From assembly GCF_032393985.1 (NCBI RefSeq), contig NZ_CP135918.1:930001-994000 (forward strand): 64,000 nucleotides of DNA. The letters run 5' to 3'. The DNA comes from Fischerella sp. JS2 (GTDB taxonomy: Bacteria; Cyanobacteriota; Cyanobacteriia; Cyanobacteriales; Nostocaceae). The position numbers were made by a program, and so were the translations under genes. Under the pieces are notes generated by a model. The model saw only the letters and a program-made list of their open reading frames with translations. It ran no database searches and was not told the DNA's origin. Position 1 is the stretch's first letter, and each line of letters opens with the position of its first letter. Below are positions 28,303 to 37,965 of the stretch, in pieces.

Positions 28303-30372
28303 TTAAGAATGAGGTTCTCCCAGTAATACAATTGAACAAGTTAACTCTTTAATCACCTGGGTTGTCACTTCACTGACAGCTAATCCACCGGCGGTACGAT
28401 AACGAGTTGATCGCAAAACTACTAAGTCAAAGGTTTTGGCTTCACGAATAATGACTCTAGCTACGTCATCACCAATGATTGTATGGATATCGGTATTTAC
28501 TTGTAACTTACTTTGAGAAGCGATTCCAGAGAGTTGGGATTTGAACTTATCAAGCTGAGTTGGGGGTGTTCTGCGATCGCCTACATGCAATAGTACCACT
28601 TCTGCTTGATTCGCATCTGCTAAAATTTGGGCAAACCGCAAAGTACCGACTGTTTGCCGCGTTAAATCTCCTACTGGTACAAGAATACGCTGGATAGTTG
28701 TCGGACTACTCAATAATCTTGTCACTGCTACCGGACAATGAGAAGACCAAAACACCCTATCAATGACACTACCAAACAAGCGGGCGCGAATACCCATGTT
28801 ACGCGACCAACCCATGACTACTAAATTAGCATTCTGTTCGCGACTAGTACGACAAATTCCTAAAGCGACATCGTCATCAATCCGGATAGCTGGTGATACT
28901 TCCACCCCAAATTCTTGGCTAATTTCTAAAACACCCTGCAAGCGTTGCTGACTTTGTTCAAGTGCTGTTTTTAAGCGCGGATCATCCATTTGCACATGAC
29001 CTCTGGCGATCGCTAATGGTACAATCTTCCCTGATTCGTGACGCGCCAGTAATGCAGCCATTTCGATCAAATAGCGCTGAGTTTGAGGATTATATAGGGG
29101 AACAACAACAGTGAATGGATAGTGTGCTTGTTCATCCGCATTATAACTATCTCCTTGCCACCACGTAGATAATTTATCTTTTGCCCAGTCTGTCTGAGGA
29201 ACTGTAAGTGCGCTGGCAAACCGTGCTGTTACTACTGGGCCAAGTATTGAAGTTACCAGCATCAACACAATTACACTATTTAACACACCATCATTGATTA
29301 ATCGCTCACCCGCAGGGTTAACTGTTTCATAGGCAACTAAAGCTGCTGCGAGTGTGGCTGCTACTTGGGGTAGTGATAACGACCACATTGTCAGCATTTC
29401 TGCGGTATTGTAGCGGTACAATAATTTAGCTATGAATGCTGCTATGAATTTGCTGCCAATCAAAGCGACTACAATTGCCGCAGCTAACCAAATAGAACTC
29501 AGGGTTTTGATAAAGGCAGGAATATCAATCAATAATCCCATGTCCACAAAAAAACAAGGGATAAACAAAACACTACCAATAAACTCAACTTTTTCTTTAA
29601 CAGGGCTACGTCCCAACACATCATTAACAGCTAAACCTGCTAGGAAGGCACCAACAATTTTTTCAACTCCAATTACCTGCGCTCCTACAGATGCTATAAA
29701 TAATGCTACCAAGATAAATAAAAACTGATTACCTTGTTCATCACCAGAACGTCGAAAGAATTCTTTTCCTGCCCAATCAAAACCAAATAAAACAACAGCA
29801 GAGTAAATTGCTAATCCAACTAAAAGTGTTATCAAACTCAGGGCTGTAAATTCTCCACCGTGAATGCCAACACAGACTGCTAGCACTAACAAAGCACCAG
29901 TATCAGTAAAAATAGTGGCACCAATTGTGACTGTTACAGCCTCATTTGTCACAACTCCCAAGCGGCTAACAATTGGATATGCCAACAGAGTGTGGGAAGC
30001 AAGCAAAGAACCAATTAATACAGAAGTATTCCAACTAAAATTAAATAATCTGCCAACAGCAATTCCCGCAACTAAGGGTACTAAAAACGTGAAACCACCA
30101 AAACCAATTGAGCGATTTCTAGTTTTACGAAACTGCTCAAGGTCAATCTCTAAACCAGCTACGAACATTAAATAAACTTTACCGATATCTGATAGCAGTT
30201 TAATTGTTTCAGATTCAGAGTTCAGTAGCTTGAGTCCATTTTCACCCAATATTACACCTGCTATCAATAAACCAACTAAGCCGGGTAATCGTAGTCTTTC
30301 AAATATAGGTGGTACAGTAAAAATGACTAGTAGCAGAATTGTAAATGCAATAATTGGACTTTGTGATAGCAA
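28303..30372 (-). CDS. CPA2-family cation:proton antiporter with tandem Usp domains
   Basis: The 689-residue protein couples export of Na+ or K+ to proton uptake across the inner membrane. Residues about 1-385 form roughly 12-13 transmembrane helices of the CPA2 type (RLPGLVGLLIAGVILG near the start, then FVAGLEIDLEQFR and GAFLAGLAVND). Two universal-stress (UspA) domains follow, at about 412-550 and 560-685 (NLVVMGWSRNMG, VVLLHVGDRRT, LVVLRSTRYR), which probably bind nucleotide and control the transporter. The start is TTG at 30372, backed by AGAGGG 7 bases upstream. The gene is convergent with SBP56. Ion specificity cannot be fixed. Confidence 0.88.
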   Translation of the reverse strand: MLSQSPIIAFTILLLVIFTVPPIFERLRLPGLVGLLIAGVILGENGLKLLNSESETIKLLSDIGKVYLMFVAGLEIDLEQFRKTRNRSIGFGGFTFLVPLVAGIAVGRLFNFSWNTSVLIGSLLASHTLLAYPIVSRLGVVTNEAVTVTIGATIFTDTGALLVLAVCVGIHGGEFTALSLITLLVGLAIYSAVVLFGFDWAGKEFFRRSGDEQGNQFLFILVALFIASVGAQVIGVEKIVGAFLAGLAVNDVLGRSPVKEKVEFIGSVLFIPCFFVDMGLLIDIPAFIKTLSSIWLAAAIVVALIGSKFIAAFIAKLLYRYNTAEMLTMWSLSLPQVAATLAAALVAYETVNPAGERLINDGVLNSVIVLMLVTSILGPVVTARFASALTVPQTDWAKDKLSTWWQGDSYNADEQAHYPFTVVVPLYNPQTQRYLIEMAALLARHESGKIVPLAIARGHVQMDDPRLKTALEQSQQRLQGVLEISQEFGVEVSPAIRIDDDVALGICRTSREQNANLVVMGWSRNMGIRARLFGSVIDRVFWSSHCPVAVTRLLSSPTTIQRILVPVGDLTRQTVGTLRFAQILADANQAEVVLLHVGDRRTPPTQLDKFKSQLSGIASQSKLQVNTDIHTIIGDDVARVIIREAKTFDLVVLRSTRYRTAGGLAVSEVTTQVIKELTCSIVLLGEPHS

Positions 30373-31203
30373 ATTTTTACCCTCTTAATATTCCAATATT
30401 TATATATATCAAAACACGTTGCTCAACTATTTTAGTGTTTACTTCAGTAAGGAATATGGCATATTATCTAAATTTTAATTTTTTATGAATATTTGGATGG
30501 CGTGCTGCATTATGTGAACGTTAGCTAATTTTGTCTATCTTAATCAAAATGAAAAACTATCTGTAGTTAGATAAATATAGTTCTTTAAATATGTCTTAGT
30601 ATAAATTTATTTTTTAAATTTACTGAGAAAATATCAACAACATAGCTTTAATACAATTGTTTAGAGAGTAATTTATGAAAATCAGCATCAACTAAGCAGA
30701 AATTGAATATTTGTTTGACATAGTAACTAAGCTTTGATACTTTGTAAAGAGAAATACCAAAAATTAAGTGTATTTTTTTTACAGAAACTAACTTACTACC
30801 TTGGTTATACAAACTACGAGGTAGAGTATCATGTTTAATAAAAACATACAATTCTCTTTTCCCTTACATCTGTCTGCCGAATAAAGAGAATCAATCTCTG
30901 GTAGTACATTGATGAGAACTAAAGCATCACAAGTAGACTAGAGTTAATAAAGCTTTATTCAAACAAAAGATATTTCTTTGAAATCAACTAAATAATAAAT
31001 AAATAACTAGTGATTATATACAATCAAGCTTCTTGAGTAAATCTATCTAAAGACCTAAAAAATACTAACTAAAGATAGATGTATTTTTTTTATAAATAAA
31101 TAGATACTTGCGATGAAAGAAGCGTAAAAGTTAGAGAGCAATTTTTGTAAAACTGCTTTTCCTAAGACTAAAAGTATCAATTTAATTAATTTATCATTTT
31201 ACT
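30373..31203. other. Long AT-rich region, no gene found
   Basis: About 830 bases between the divergent antiporter and amylase genes. The sequence is strongly AT-rich, with poly-T tracts at about 30774-30780 and 31085-31090. A 67-codon minus-strand frame (30648-30851) has no signal, motif or ribosome site and looks random. It probably holds promoters for both flanking genes, and room for an unseen small RNA, but I found no definite element. Confidence 0.4.
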
Positions 31204-33150
31204 ATGGTAGCAAATCCTCCATCTCAAATTTCAGATACTCAATATACAGTAGAAAACCCAGCCGCAGAAGTTGAAGCAATTGTCAAAACACCACCATCAC
31301 ATACAGAAATTGATTTAGAATTTCTCTACACTAGAGATATCGAATTTCGTCAAGAAACTATTTACTTCATTGTTGTTGATCGCTTTTACGATGGTGATCC
31401 TGACAATAGCCAAGGTATCAATGCAGAACTTTATGATCCCAATCGCGAAGACTGGGGTAAGTATTGGGGTGGAGATTTGCAAGGGATTATTGATAAGCTA
31501 GACTATCTCAAAAATTTGGGAGTCACTGCTATTTGGTTAACTCCTTTATTTGAACAAGTAGAAGAATTATTTATTGAAAGTGCTGCGATTCATGGCTATT
31601 GGACAAAAGATTTTAAACGTATTAATCCCCGCTACATTGCTGCTGATGATGATCCTTCTCTCAACAAAACTCAAGAGCAAAAAAATACTGTTTTTGATCG
31701 CCTAATTACAGAATTGCATCAGCGCAATATGAAGTTAGTGTTGGATATTGTCTGCAACCATAGTAGTCCTGACACTGGTGGTAGTAAAGGCGAATTATAT
31801 GATGATGGCGTGAAGATTGCTGATTTTCATGATGATCAAGATCATTGGTATCATCATTATGGTGAAGTTACAAATTGGGAAGATGAGTGGCAAGTTCATA
31901 ACTGTGAACTATCAGGACTAGCCACTTTTAACGAAAACAATATTCAGTACCGCAACTATATTAAATCTGCAATTAAGCAGTGGTTGGATCGGGGTGTGGA
32001 TGCGTTGCGAGTAGATACTGTTAAACACATGCCAATCTGGTTTTGGCAGGAATTTACTGGAGAAATGTATAAGCACAAACCAGATGTATTTATTTTCGGT
32101 GAATGGATTTACAGCAGTCCCAATGACGATCGCGCTGTGGAATTCGTCAATAACTCTGGTATGACTATCCTCGATTTTGGCTTGTGCATGGCAATTCGGC
32201 AAGCCCTAGCCAAGTATGACGAACAAGGTTTTTACCTGATTCAAAATGTACTGGATTTAGACTATCGCTATAACGGTGCAACCGAACTCATCACCTTTAT
32301 CGACAATCATGATATGCACCGTTTTCAAACGATCAACCCTGATCCCGATATTTTACGGTTGGCGGTGATTTTGTTGATGACAACTCGCGGCATTCCTTGC
32401 CTATTTTACGGCACAGAACAATACCTGCATAACGATACCAATGGTGATGATAATATCTACGGTAACAACGATCCCTACAACCGTCCAATGATGGAAAGTT
32501 GGGATAATGATACCCCCATCTACCGAGATATACGCAAACTTTCAGGACTACGTCGTCTCAACCCAGCAGTATCAATGGGTAGTCAGTGGCAGAAATACAT
32601 TACACCAGATGTTTATTGTTATATCCGCCGCTACCGCGACTCTCGTTGTTTTGTGGCATTAAATAGAGGTGGTGCTGTCACTCTAGAGGCGGTTGATACG
32701 GAATTACCAGATCGGGAACATACTTGTTTATTAACTGGACGCAAATTTGAAGTCAAAGATGGCAAGATTTATAACTTAGAACTTGCACCTAAAGAAGCGA
32801 TCGCCATCAGCCACGTTGGCGACCGTGTCAAAGGCCAAACCATTGTCCGGGTACAACTCAATGGCGTACGCACTCAACCCGGAGAAACCATCGTGGTGAT
32901 CGGAGATTGTCCCGAACTTGGTAATTGGGACATCGCCAAAGCATACCCCCTAGAATACATTAACTCCAACACCTGGTTTGCTGAAATTCCCTTTAATGAA
33001 AGCGCTGGTAAGCTGATCAGCTACAAATATGCGATGTGGCGACAGGGAAGTTCTCCCCTGCGGGAAAATCTCGTTTCTCGGCGCTGGGTAATTGCCACTG
33101 AGGGTACTGTGAAATGGCGTGATACTTGGGCATCTGGGCGGGAGTCTTAA
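31204..33150 (+). CDS. Alpha-amylase family (GH13) enzyme with C-terminal CBM20 starch-binding domain
   Basis: The 648-residue enzyme acts on alpha-1,4-glucans such as glycogen or starch. The GH13 catalytic residues are visible: nucleophile Asp271 in GVDALRVDTVKHMP, acid/base Glu300 in FGEW and Asp370 in FIDNHD. DIVCNHSSP (about 181-189) is family region I. A CBM20 carbohydrate-binding domain occupies about 553-645 (VRVQLNGVRTQPGE, GNWD). The order resembles cyclodextrin glucanotransferases and maltogenic amylases, but the extra domains of CGTase are missing. There is no signal peptide, so the enzyme is probably cytoplasmic and may act on glycogen. The ATG follows AT-rich upstream DNA. Confidence 0.88.
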   Translation: MVANPPSQISDTQYTVENPAAEVEAIVKTPPSHTEIDLEFLYTRDIEFRQETIYFIVVDRFYDGDPDNSQGINAELYDPNREDWGKYWGGDLQGIIDKLDYLKNLGVTAIWLTPLFEQVEELFIESAAIHGYWTKDFKRINPRYIAADDDPSLNKTQEQKNTVFDRLITELHQRNMKLVLDIVCNHSSPDTGGSKGELYDDGVKIADFHDDQDHWYHHYGEVTNWEDEWQVHNCELSGLATFNENNIQYRNYIKSAIKQWLDRGVDALRVDTVKHMPIWFWQEFTGEMYKHKPDVFIFGEWIYSSPNDDRAVEFVNNSGMTILDFGLCMAIRQALAKYDEQGFYLIQNVLDLDYRYNGATELITFIDNHDMHRFQTINPDPDILRLAVILLMTTRGIPCLFYGTEQYLHNDTNGDDNIYGNNDPYNRPMMESWDNDTPIYRDIRKLSGLRRLNPAVSMGSQWQKYITPDVYCYIRRYRDSRCFVALNRGGAVTLEAVDTELPDREHTCLLTGRKFEVKDGKIYNLELAPKEAIAISHVGDRVKGQTIVRVQLNGVRTQPGETIVVIGDCPELGNWDIAKAYPLEYINSNTWFAEIPFNESAGKLISYKYAMWRQGSSPLRENLVSRRWVIATEGTVKWRDTWASGRES

Positions 33151-33453
33151 ATTATAAGGGATTGGGGATTAGGGAGATGGGGAACTCACCGATTCCGGTC
33201 GGGGATTAGGGGCAATGGGGAGGTGGGATGTGAGGGGTGTGTAGACGCGCTCATAGGCTTAAGGTAAGGGTGGGGTGTGAGAAGTGTGTAGACACGCAAG
33301 TGGCTTCCCGTAGGGTGGAGTAAGTATTAAAAAACTAACTACTAACCAATGTAGAGACGTGCCATGGCACGTCTGGTACAACCCCTAACCACTAACCCCT
33401 AACAAGCAACAAACAACAATCAACAATCAACAACCAACCACTAAAATTCCTCC

Positions 33454-33482
33454 TTGACATTCATACTCATAATGAGTACGCT
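33454..33482 (+). promoter_or_regulatory. Sigma-70-like promoter of the peroxiredoxin-glutaredoxin gene
   Basis: TTGACA at 33454-33459 and TACGCT at 33477-33482 are 17 bases apart. The spacing and hexamers fit a housekeeping promoter, 31 bases before the ATG at 33513. A perfect palindrome fills most of the spacer and reaches into the -10 box. Confidence 0.55.
33464..33478. promoter_or_regulatory. 7-1-7 inverted-repeat operator candidate
   Basis: TACTCAT-A-ATGAGTA is a perfect 7-1-7 palindrome between the -35 and -10 hexamers. The 7-1-7 arrangement is that of Fur/PerR-family operators. A repressor bound here would block RNA polymerase. The PerR consensus is matched only in part, so the regulator is inferred. 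Confidence 0.45.
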
Positions 33483-33512
33483 TTATTTAGCAAGTTTCCA
33501 GGAGTAAATTAA

Positions 33513-34250
33513 ATGTTGCCATATCGCGAAGGAAGAAGAGTTCCCGATGTCACCTTTCGTCTGCGTCAGAATGATCAGTGGGTGAATGTGACAACTGATG
33601 ATTTATTCAAAGGTAAGACTGTTGTAGTTTTTTCTCTGCCGGGGGCTTTTACGCCTACTTGTTCATCGACTCATGTTCCAGGCTACAATCAGTTGGCAAA
33701 AACTTTCAAAGAGAATGGTGTAGATGACATTGTCTGCATATCTGTCAACGATACTTTTGTGATGAATGAATGGGCAAAGGATCAGGAAGCAGATAATGTA
33801 ACTTTTATACCCGATGGCAATGGTGAATTTACTGAAGGCATGGGTATGCTAGTTGATAAATCCGATTTAGGGTTTGGCAAGCGGTCTTGGCGCTACTCCA
33901 TGTTAGTCAAAGATGGCGTAGTAGAAAAAATGTTCATTGAACCAGAAGAACCAGGTGACCCCTTCAAGGTATCTGATGCCGAGACTATGCTGGCATATAT
34001 TAATCCAGAGGCAGTAAAACCTAAGTGTGTTTCTCTATTTACAAAACCTGGTTGTCCTTTCTGTGCGCGTGCCAAAGACATGCTCAAGCAAAATAGTTTA
34101 GACTACGAAGAAATTGTCTTGGGTAAAGATGCCACAACTCATTCCTTAAAAGCGATCGCAGGTGCAACAACCGTTCCGCAAGTGTTTATCGATGGTCAAC
34201 AAATTGGTGGTTCTGAAGCTTTGGCTGCTTATTTGGGCGCTACAAGGTAA
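33513..34250 (+). CDS. Hybrid peroxiredoxin-glutaredoxin (Prx5/Grx)
   Basis: The 245-residue cytoplasmic enzyme reduces hydrogen peroxide and alkyl peroxides using glutathione. Residues about 1-160 form a peroxiredoxin-5 domain with the peroxidatic Cys50 in [16 protein letters not shown]. Residues about 170-245 form a glutaredoxin domain with the CPFC active site (Cys181, Cys184) and the glutathione-binding TVPQVFIDG and GGSEAL. The fusion lets the glutaredoxin domain recycle the peroxiredoxin directly. ATG at 33513 has GGAG 8 bases upstream. The promoter carries a palindromic operator candidate. Confidence 0.93.
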   Translation: MLPYREGRRVPDVTFRLRQNDQWVNVTTDDLFKGKTVVVFSLPGAFTPTCSSTHVPGYNQLAKTFKENGVDDIVCISVNDTFVMNEWAKDQEADNVTFIPDGNGEFTEGMGMLVDKSDLGFGKRSWRYSMLVKDGVVEKMFIEPEEPGDPFKVSDAETMLAYINPEAVKPKCVSLFTKPGCPFCARAKDMLKQNSLDYEEIVLGKDATTHSLKAIAGATTVPQVFIDGQQIGGSEALAAYLGATR

Positions 34251-34421
34251 AAGTAAGTGACAAACGAACTCCCGCCAAGTGCAACAAAACATGATTAAAT
34301 TCTTAGTGTCTTTGTGGTGATAAAAGATCAGCTTTGAACCATTAAGACACCAAGACACCAAAAAAAATTCGTTTCAGGACTGATACTTTACGGTGGTAGA
34401 CATAAGGTAAGTCTCAACACT

Positions 34422-34739
34422 TCACGGCTTAGCTTCCAAGTCTCCCACCCACATGAGTAAACCAGGGATATTTTTGTCGCTAGCGTAAGCTGGACGAACC
34501 TGTTCATAAACATCAGGGTGCTTTCGGGCTAGTTCGCTTTCTGTGATATTGGCACTTAATACAGTACCGTCCTTGCTTTTGACTGAGTACTTTAGCCCGT
34601 CTGTGTCATTGGTGATTACAACAATGCGATCGCGCATGACTAAACTTGTTATGGTCGCAGGTTCACCAGCCCTAATTGCTGTTGAGAAAAGGATATTGCC
34701 TAAAAGGATCAGGAAAGCAACTACTGGGATTTGACGCAT
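34422..34739 (-). CDS. Small secreted conserved protein
   Basis: The 105-residue product begins with a signal peptide of about 25 residues (MRQIPVVAFLILLGNILFST, then AIRAG), so it is probably periplasmic. The remaining 80 residues form a beta-rich domain with ITSLVMRDRIVVITND, a charged middle and IPGLLMWVGD at the end. I do not recognise the family, but the signal peptide and regular composition make it a real gene. It starts with ATG at 34739 and precedes the convergent peroxiredoxin gene with 170 bases between. Confidence 0.6.
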   Translation of the reverse strand: MRQIPVVAFLILLGNILFSTAIRAGEPATITSLVMRDRIVVITNDTDGLKYSVKSKDGTVLSANITESELARKHPDVYEQVRPAYASDKNIPGLLMWVGDLEAKP

Positions 34740-34825
34740 AATCTATCCTCTTTGCTTGTAGCGCTACATAGGAGCGCTAATTACTTCTACCAGTGTATTG
34801 CTCTGGTGAATTGTCACACTAAAAC

Positions 34826-35026
34826 TCATTGATTATTGATATTAGCGATCGCTTTGCTTACATCGACGGGGGTTTCATACTGTATTGAAGGCAACTGCTT
34901 CAAAAGCCGGAGGATTTTCTCATCAAAACCTTTTTCTTCAGCATACTTGATTAAGTCTTTTTTGCTGATGGGGTAGTTGGTTTCGTGCAAGTTTTTCTGT
35001 AGTTGCACTGAATTCACTGTAGTCAT
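34826..35026 (-). CDS. DUF2795-type small protein
   Basis: The product (66 residues from ATG at 35026) fits the small DUF2795 family: LQKNLHETNYPISKKDLIKYA, then a conserved helix with ILRLLKQLPSIQYETP and VSKAIA. The ATG is preceded by GAGGAG at the right distance; the longer TTG start at 35041 would overlap that site and is unlikely. The function of the family is not known; the fold is thought to be a small helical domain. It lies upstream of the secreted gene on the same strand, 86 bases away. Confidence 0.65.
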   Translation of the reverse strand: MTTVNSVQLQKNLHETNYPISKKDLIKYAEEKGFDEKILRLLKQLPSIQYETPVDVSKAIANINNQ

Positions 35027-35455
35027 AGTTGTTCTCCTCAAGTTTTGACGTTATATACCAGTGAATAAAGTCATAAAGTTAGCTCATCAACAGGAATGAG
35101 TTCGACAAGTTTGTAACCCATCACACCTATGGTTGTTACAGATTTGCTGATTTACATCTAACTAAAAGTAGATGTTTTGTAATTGATGATATTGGTCTTG
35201 TAAGCTCGACCCAACCTACAAAATCTCATGCTTAATTTTAGTCTTGCTAGGCCACTAGTGGTTTATCGCATTAATTATCAGAGGCAAAAGAACGAACCGC
35301 AAAGGACACATTAGACGCACTCATAGGCTACTTACCCTTCGGGAACCCTTTCAGGGAACAGAAGCCACTTCGTGTCTACCTGCAGGGTAGAACACAAAGT
35401 AAGAGGAAAAACAAGAGGAATGGAAAAAAGGTAATTTATTTCTACTTTGTTTGCA
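35027..35455. other. Intergenic region with a CTTCGGGAACC palindrome-like repeat
   Basis: About 430 bases. The centre (about 35300-35390) carries a repeat block with GACGCACTCATAGGCTACTT, CCCTTCGGGAACCC and GTGTCTACCTGCAGGGTAG, related to the dispersed GTAGACGCG...CGGCTTCCCGTAGGG family. The rest is AT-rich. No gene seen. Confidence 0.45.
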
Positions 35456-37108
35456 TTATCTCAAAGTCCTTCTTACTGAAGCACTAATCACATCTACTAC
35501 AAAAGTTAAACCAATAAAAACCATCAAAGTTGTCAGTAGACCTTGGTAATCAAAATTGCTCAGTTGTTCAGTCAACAGACGCCCTAAACCACCAGCACCT
35601 ATCAATCCGACAATCACCGTCGCGCGAATACAGACTTCCCAACGGTAGAGAATGTAAGCAAGAAAGCGGGGAGTAGTGGCAGGTAAAATGCCGTAGATAA
35701 AGACTTGAGAATTACTAGCACCCAAAGCTGTTAAAGAAAGCAAAGGACGTTGATCTAAATTTTCGATCGCCTCCGCCATCAACCGTCCTAAAATACCAAG
35801 ATTATGGATAGCAAGAGCGATCGCACCTGGTAAAATTCCTGGAAATAACACAAATAAAAAGATTAATGCCCAAATTGGTTCGGGTACAGCCCGGGCAAAA
35901 AGTAATAAAAATCGTGTGAATAGAGAAACCAAATTTCTCCCCATCCTCCCATTGCCCCACCCCCCCATCTCCCCACCCCCTCTTGTCTCCCCCCTTGCTG
36001 CCAAAAAAGAAAGCAATATTCCACCCAAACCCGCACCAGTCATCGCTAAAATTGACATGGCTAGAGTTTGAGTAGAAAAAACAAATAACTGATTTAGATC
36101 AATCCATAGTGGTGGAAAAACATCTTGAATAATTCCCGCTACACGTTCCGCAGTAAGCGGTTCCCACAGCTTGGCAAAATCAGCTTTAATGTACCAAAAA
36201 GAAAAAATTAATAGGACAAATGCACCTAGTAAAAACACATAGGAAGATGAGGTGATAGAGTGATTGTGAGAACGTTGTTTGAGTTTCAAAATATTTAAAT
36301 CCAACCGACTAGGTAATTGCAATTGTTGACGTAACCAGCCACTCAAAAAATCTGTACAACCACTCAATAAAAGCAATGCAAACATCAAAGTCCATACTTG
36401 CTGATAACGCAAAGTCTGGAGACTCAGATAAATTTGATAACCCAATCCGCCAGCACCGATAATACCTAATACCGTCGCTGAACGAATCGAACACTCAAAT
36501 CGATAAAAACTATAAGAAAGTAGATTGGGAAAAGCTTGAGGAATAAGACTATAAACAAATGCACTCAGAGGAGATACACCACTATTGAGTAATGCCAACA
36601 ACGCTTCGCGAGGCGTCTCATCCAAAATTTCCGAAAATACCTTAGCAGTGATTGCCCCAAAAGGAATAGCGATCGCCAACACCGCCACCAATGGATCAAG
36701 TCCAAAAATATTCACAAAAAACAATCCCCAAATCAATTCATGAATCGCTCTTGGGATTGCTAAAATTGCTCGTACCACCAACCAAGCACAATTGTAACCC
36801 CTACCTAGAGACTGCCACCACACCTGGCTGGATAAAACACCACCCACCAACCCAATCACCACACAAAAAAACGTCCCACACACCGCATAAGCCAGAGTCT
36901 TCAACATTGCATCGAAAGTTAGAAGTAAAAACTCTGAACTCAAATCCGGCGAAACCACAGCAACCAGAAAAGCAACAACCAGACTCCACCCACCTTCATT
37001 CACCAAATCCCCTTGAAACACCCCAGCAACACGCAGCGACCAACTTACCGCCACCAACCACACCAAACCCCAAAAAAAATAGGGAGATATAATCACTTTT
37101 CTCCTCAT
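35456..37108 (-). CDS. phnE: Phosphonate/phosphite ABC transporter permease, two-domain fusion
   Basis: The protein is a tandem PhnE: two ABC permease halves in one chain, together forming the membrane channel that imports phosphonates or phosphite. Each half ends with the permease coupling signature, ATVLGIIGAGGLGYQI (first) and ATVIVGLIGAGGLGRLL (second). I prefer the start MRRKVII at 37108; a longer frame to 37159 would read through dispersed intergenic repeat. The second half carries an unusual 19-residue insertion (from 35936 to 35992) after FLAAR, made of G-rich intergenic repeat. The gene lies 57 bases after phnC and completes the phnD-lipoprotein-phnC-phnE order. Confidence 0.88.
   Translation of the reverse strand: MRRKVIISPYFFWGLVWLVAVSWSLRVAGVFQGDLVNEGGWSLVVAFLVAVVSPDLSSEFLLLTFDAMLKTLAYAVCGTFFCVVIGLVGGVLSSQVWWQSLGRGYNCAWLVVRAILAIPRAIHELIWGLFFVNIFGLDPLVAVLAIAIPFGAITAKVFSEILDETPREALLALLNSGVSPLSAFVYSLIPQAFPNLLSYSFYRFECSIRSATVLGIIGAGGLGYQIYLSLQTLRYQQVWTLMFALLLLSGCTDFLSGWLRQQLQLPSRLDLNILKLKQRSHNHSITSSSYVFLLGAFVLLIFSFWYIKADFAKLWEPLTAERVAGIIQDVFPPLWIDLNQLFVFSTQTLAMSILAMTGAGLGGILLSFLAARGETRGGGEMGGWGNGRMGRNLVSLFTRFLLLFARAVPEPIWALIFLFVLFPGILPGAIALAIHNLGILGRLMAEAIENLDQRPLLSLTALGASNSQVFIYGILPATTPRFLAYILYRWEVCIRATVIVGLIGAGGLGRLLTEQLSNFDYQGLLTTLMVFIGLTFVVDVISASVRRTLR
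35936..35992 (-). repeat. In-frame G-rich repeat insertion in phnE
   Basis: Fifty-seven bases (19 codons) of Gly-Glu-Met-rich sequence (RGGGEMGGWGNGRMGR) interrupt phnE between FLAAR and NLVSL. The DNA is the same G-rich GGGGAGATGGGG repeat seen in intergenic gaps such as 33170-33240. The frame is kept. Confidence 0.6.
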
Positions 37109-37165
37109 CACCCCTACCCTACGGGAAGCCGCTGAGTCGCAAAGCGACACGCTGTGCAAACGCGT

Positions 37166-37945
37166 CTACACCCCATCACCCCATCGCCTCTGTGGTTTAA
37201 TTCTATACAACTCCTCCACCATAGTCGCCGACACTTCCCCAGCAGGCGCATCAAACAAAATCCTACCCTGACGCAACCCAATCACTCGTTGAAAATGACT
37301 GCGGGCATACTCAATTGCGTGTAGACTACTAACCAATGTTTTCCCTGTTTCCTCACTTAAATCCCGCAACAAATTCATAATCTCACGACTGCGTTCCGGG
37401 TCAAGACTAGAAATTGGTTCATCAGCCAGAATTGCTACAGGATCTTGCACTAACACACGGGCGATCGCTACTCGTTGTTGCTGTCCCCCGGAAAGGCGAT
37501 CAGTGCGATCGTACAATTTTTCAGGAATTCCTACCTGGATTAAAGCTTTGGTAGCTGTTTCTACTTCTCGTGGGTAAATCAAAGAAAGCGCTGCTTGCCA
37601 AAATGACCATCGTCCCAGATGTCCAGCGTTGACATTATGAATCACCCGTAAGTTATCCACCAAATGAAGTTGCTGGTAGATTGTACCAATTTGCCGTTGC
37701 ACTTGTCGCCGCAATTTAGGACGCAGACGTGCTATGTTGCGATCAAGTATCCAAACTTGACCTTGGGTAGGTTGGGAGGAACCATTGAGTAAGCTAAGCA
37801 GCGTACTTTTGCCTGCACCACTAGAACCAACAAAGGCAACTCTTTCACCAGGATAAATTTCCAAGTTGATGTCAACCAGAGATGCAAATTGACCAAATTT
37901 TTTGCTGACGTTTTTGAGTGCAAAAATTGGTGCATGTGGGTTCAT
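37166..37945 (-). CDS. phnC: Phosphonate/phosphite ABC transporter ATP-binding protein
   Basis: The 259-residue ATPase powers uptake of phosphonate or phosphite. Walker A is GSSGAGKST (about 40-48), the ABC signature is LSGGQQQRVAIARVLV and Walker B is ILADEPISSLDPE. The overall length and the order with phnD and phnE fit PhnC. It starts with ATG at 37945. A dispersed repeat copy (CCCTACGGGAAGCCGC) lies between its end and phnE. Confidence 0.9.
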   Translation of the reverse strand: MNPHAPIFALKNVSKKFGQFASLVDINLEIYPGERVAFVGSSGAGKSTLLSLLNGSSQPTQGQVWILDRNIARLRPKLRRQVQRQIGTIYQQLHLVDNLRVIHNVNAGHLGRWSFWQAALSLIYPREVETATKALIQVGIPEKLYDRTDRLSGGQQQRVAIARVLVQDPVAILADEPISSLDPERSREIMNLLRDLSEETGKTLVSSLHAIEYARSHFQRVIGLRQGRILFDAPAGEVSATMVEELYRIKPQRRWGDGV

Positions 37946-37965
37946 AGGTGAAAACTTTAATCTTG

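Larger units (their letters stand above)
33151..33512. other. Repeat tracts and promoter of the peroxiredoxin gene
   Basis: About 360 bases after the amylase gene. It has G-rich GGGGATTAGGG tracts, two copies of the GTGTAGACRCGC...GGCTTCCCGTAGGGTG repeat (33238-33320), a palindromic repeat (GTAGAGACGTGCCATGGCACG, 33351-33380) and heptamer tracts. The last 60 bases hold the promoter and operator of the next gene. Confidence 0.6.

Noticed and set aside
30648-30851. 67-codon minus-strand frame in the antiporter-amylase gap
   Set aside because: Composition follows local AT content, and there is no ribosome-binding site, signal peptide or domain.
36691-37092. A 133-codon plus-strand frame opposite phnE
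   Set aside because: It is antisense to a clear permease gene; its Pro/His/Thr-rich composition is what a reversed hydrophobic gene gives, and it has no ribosome site.
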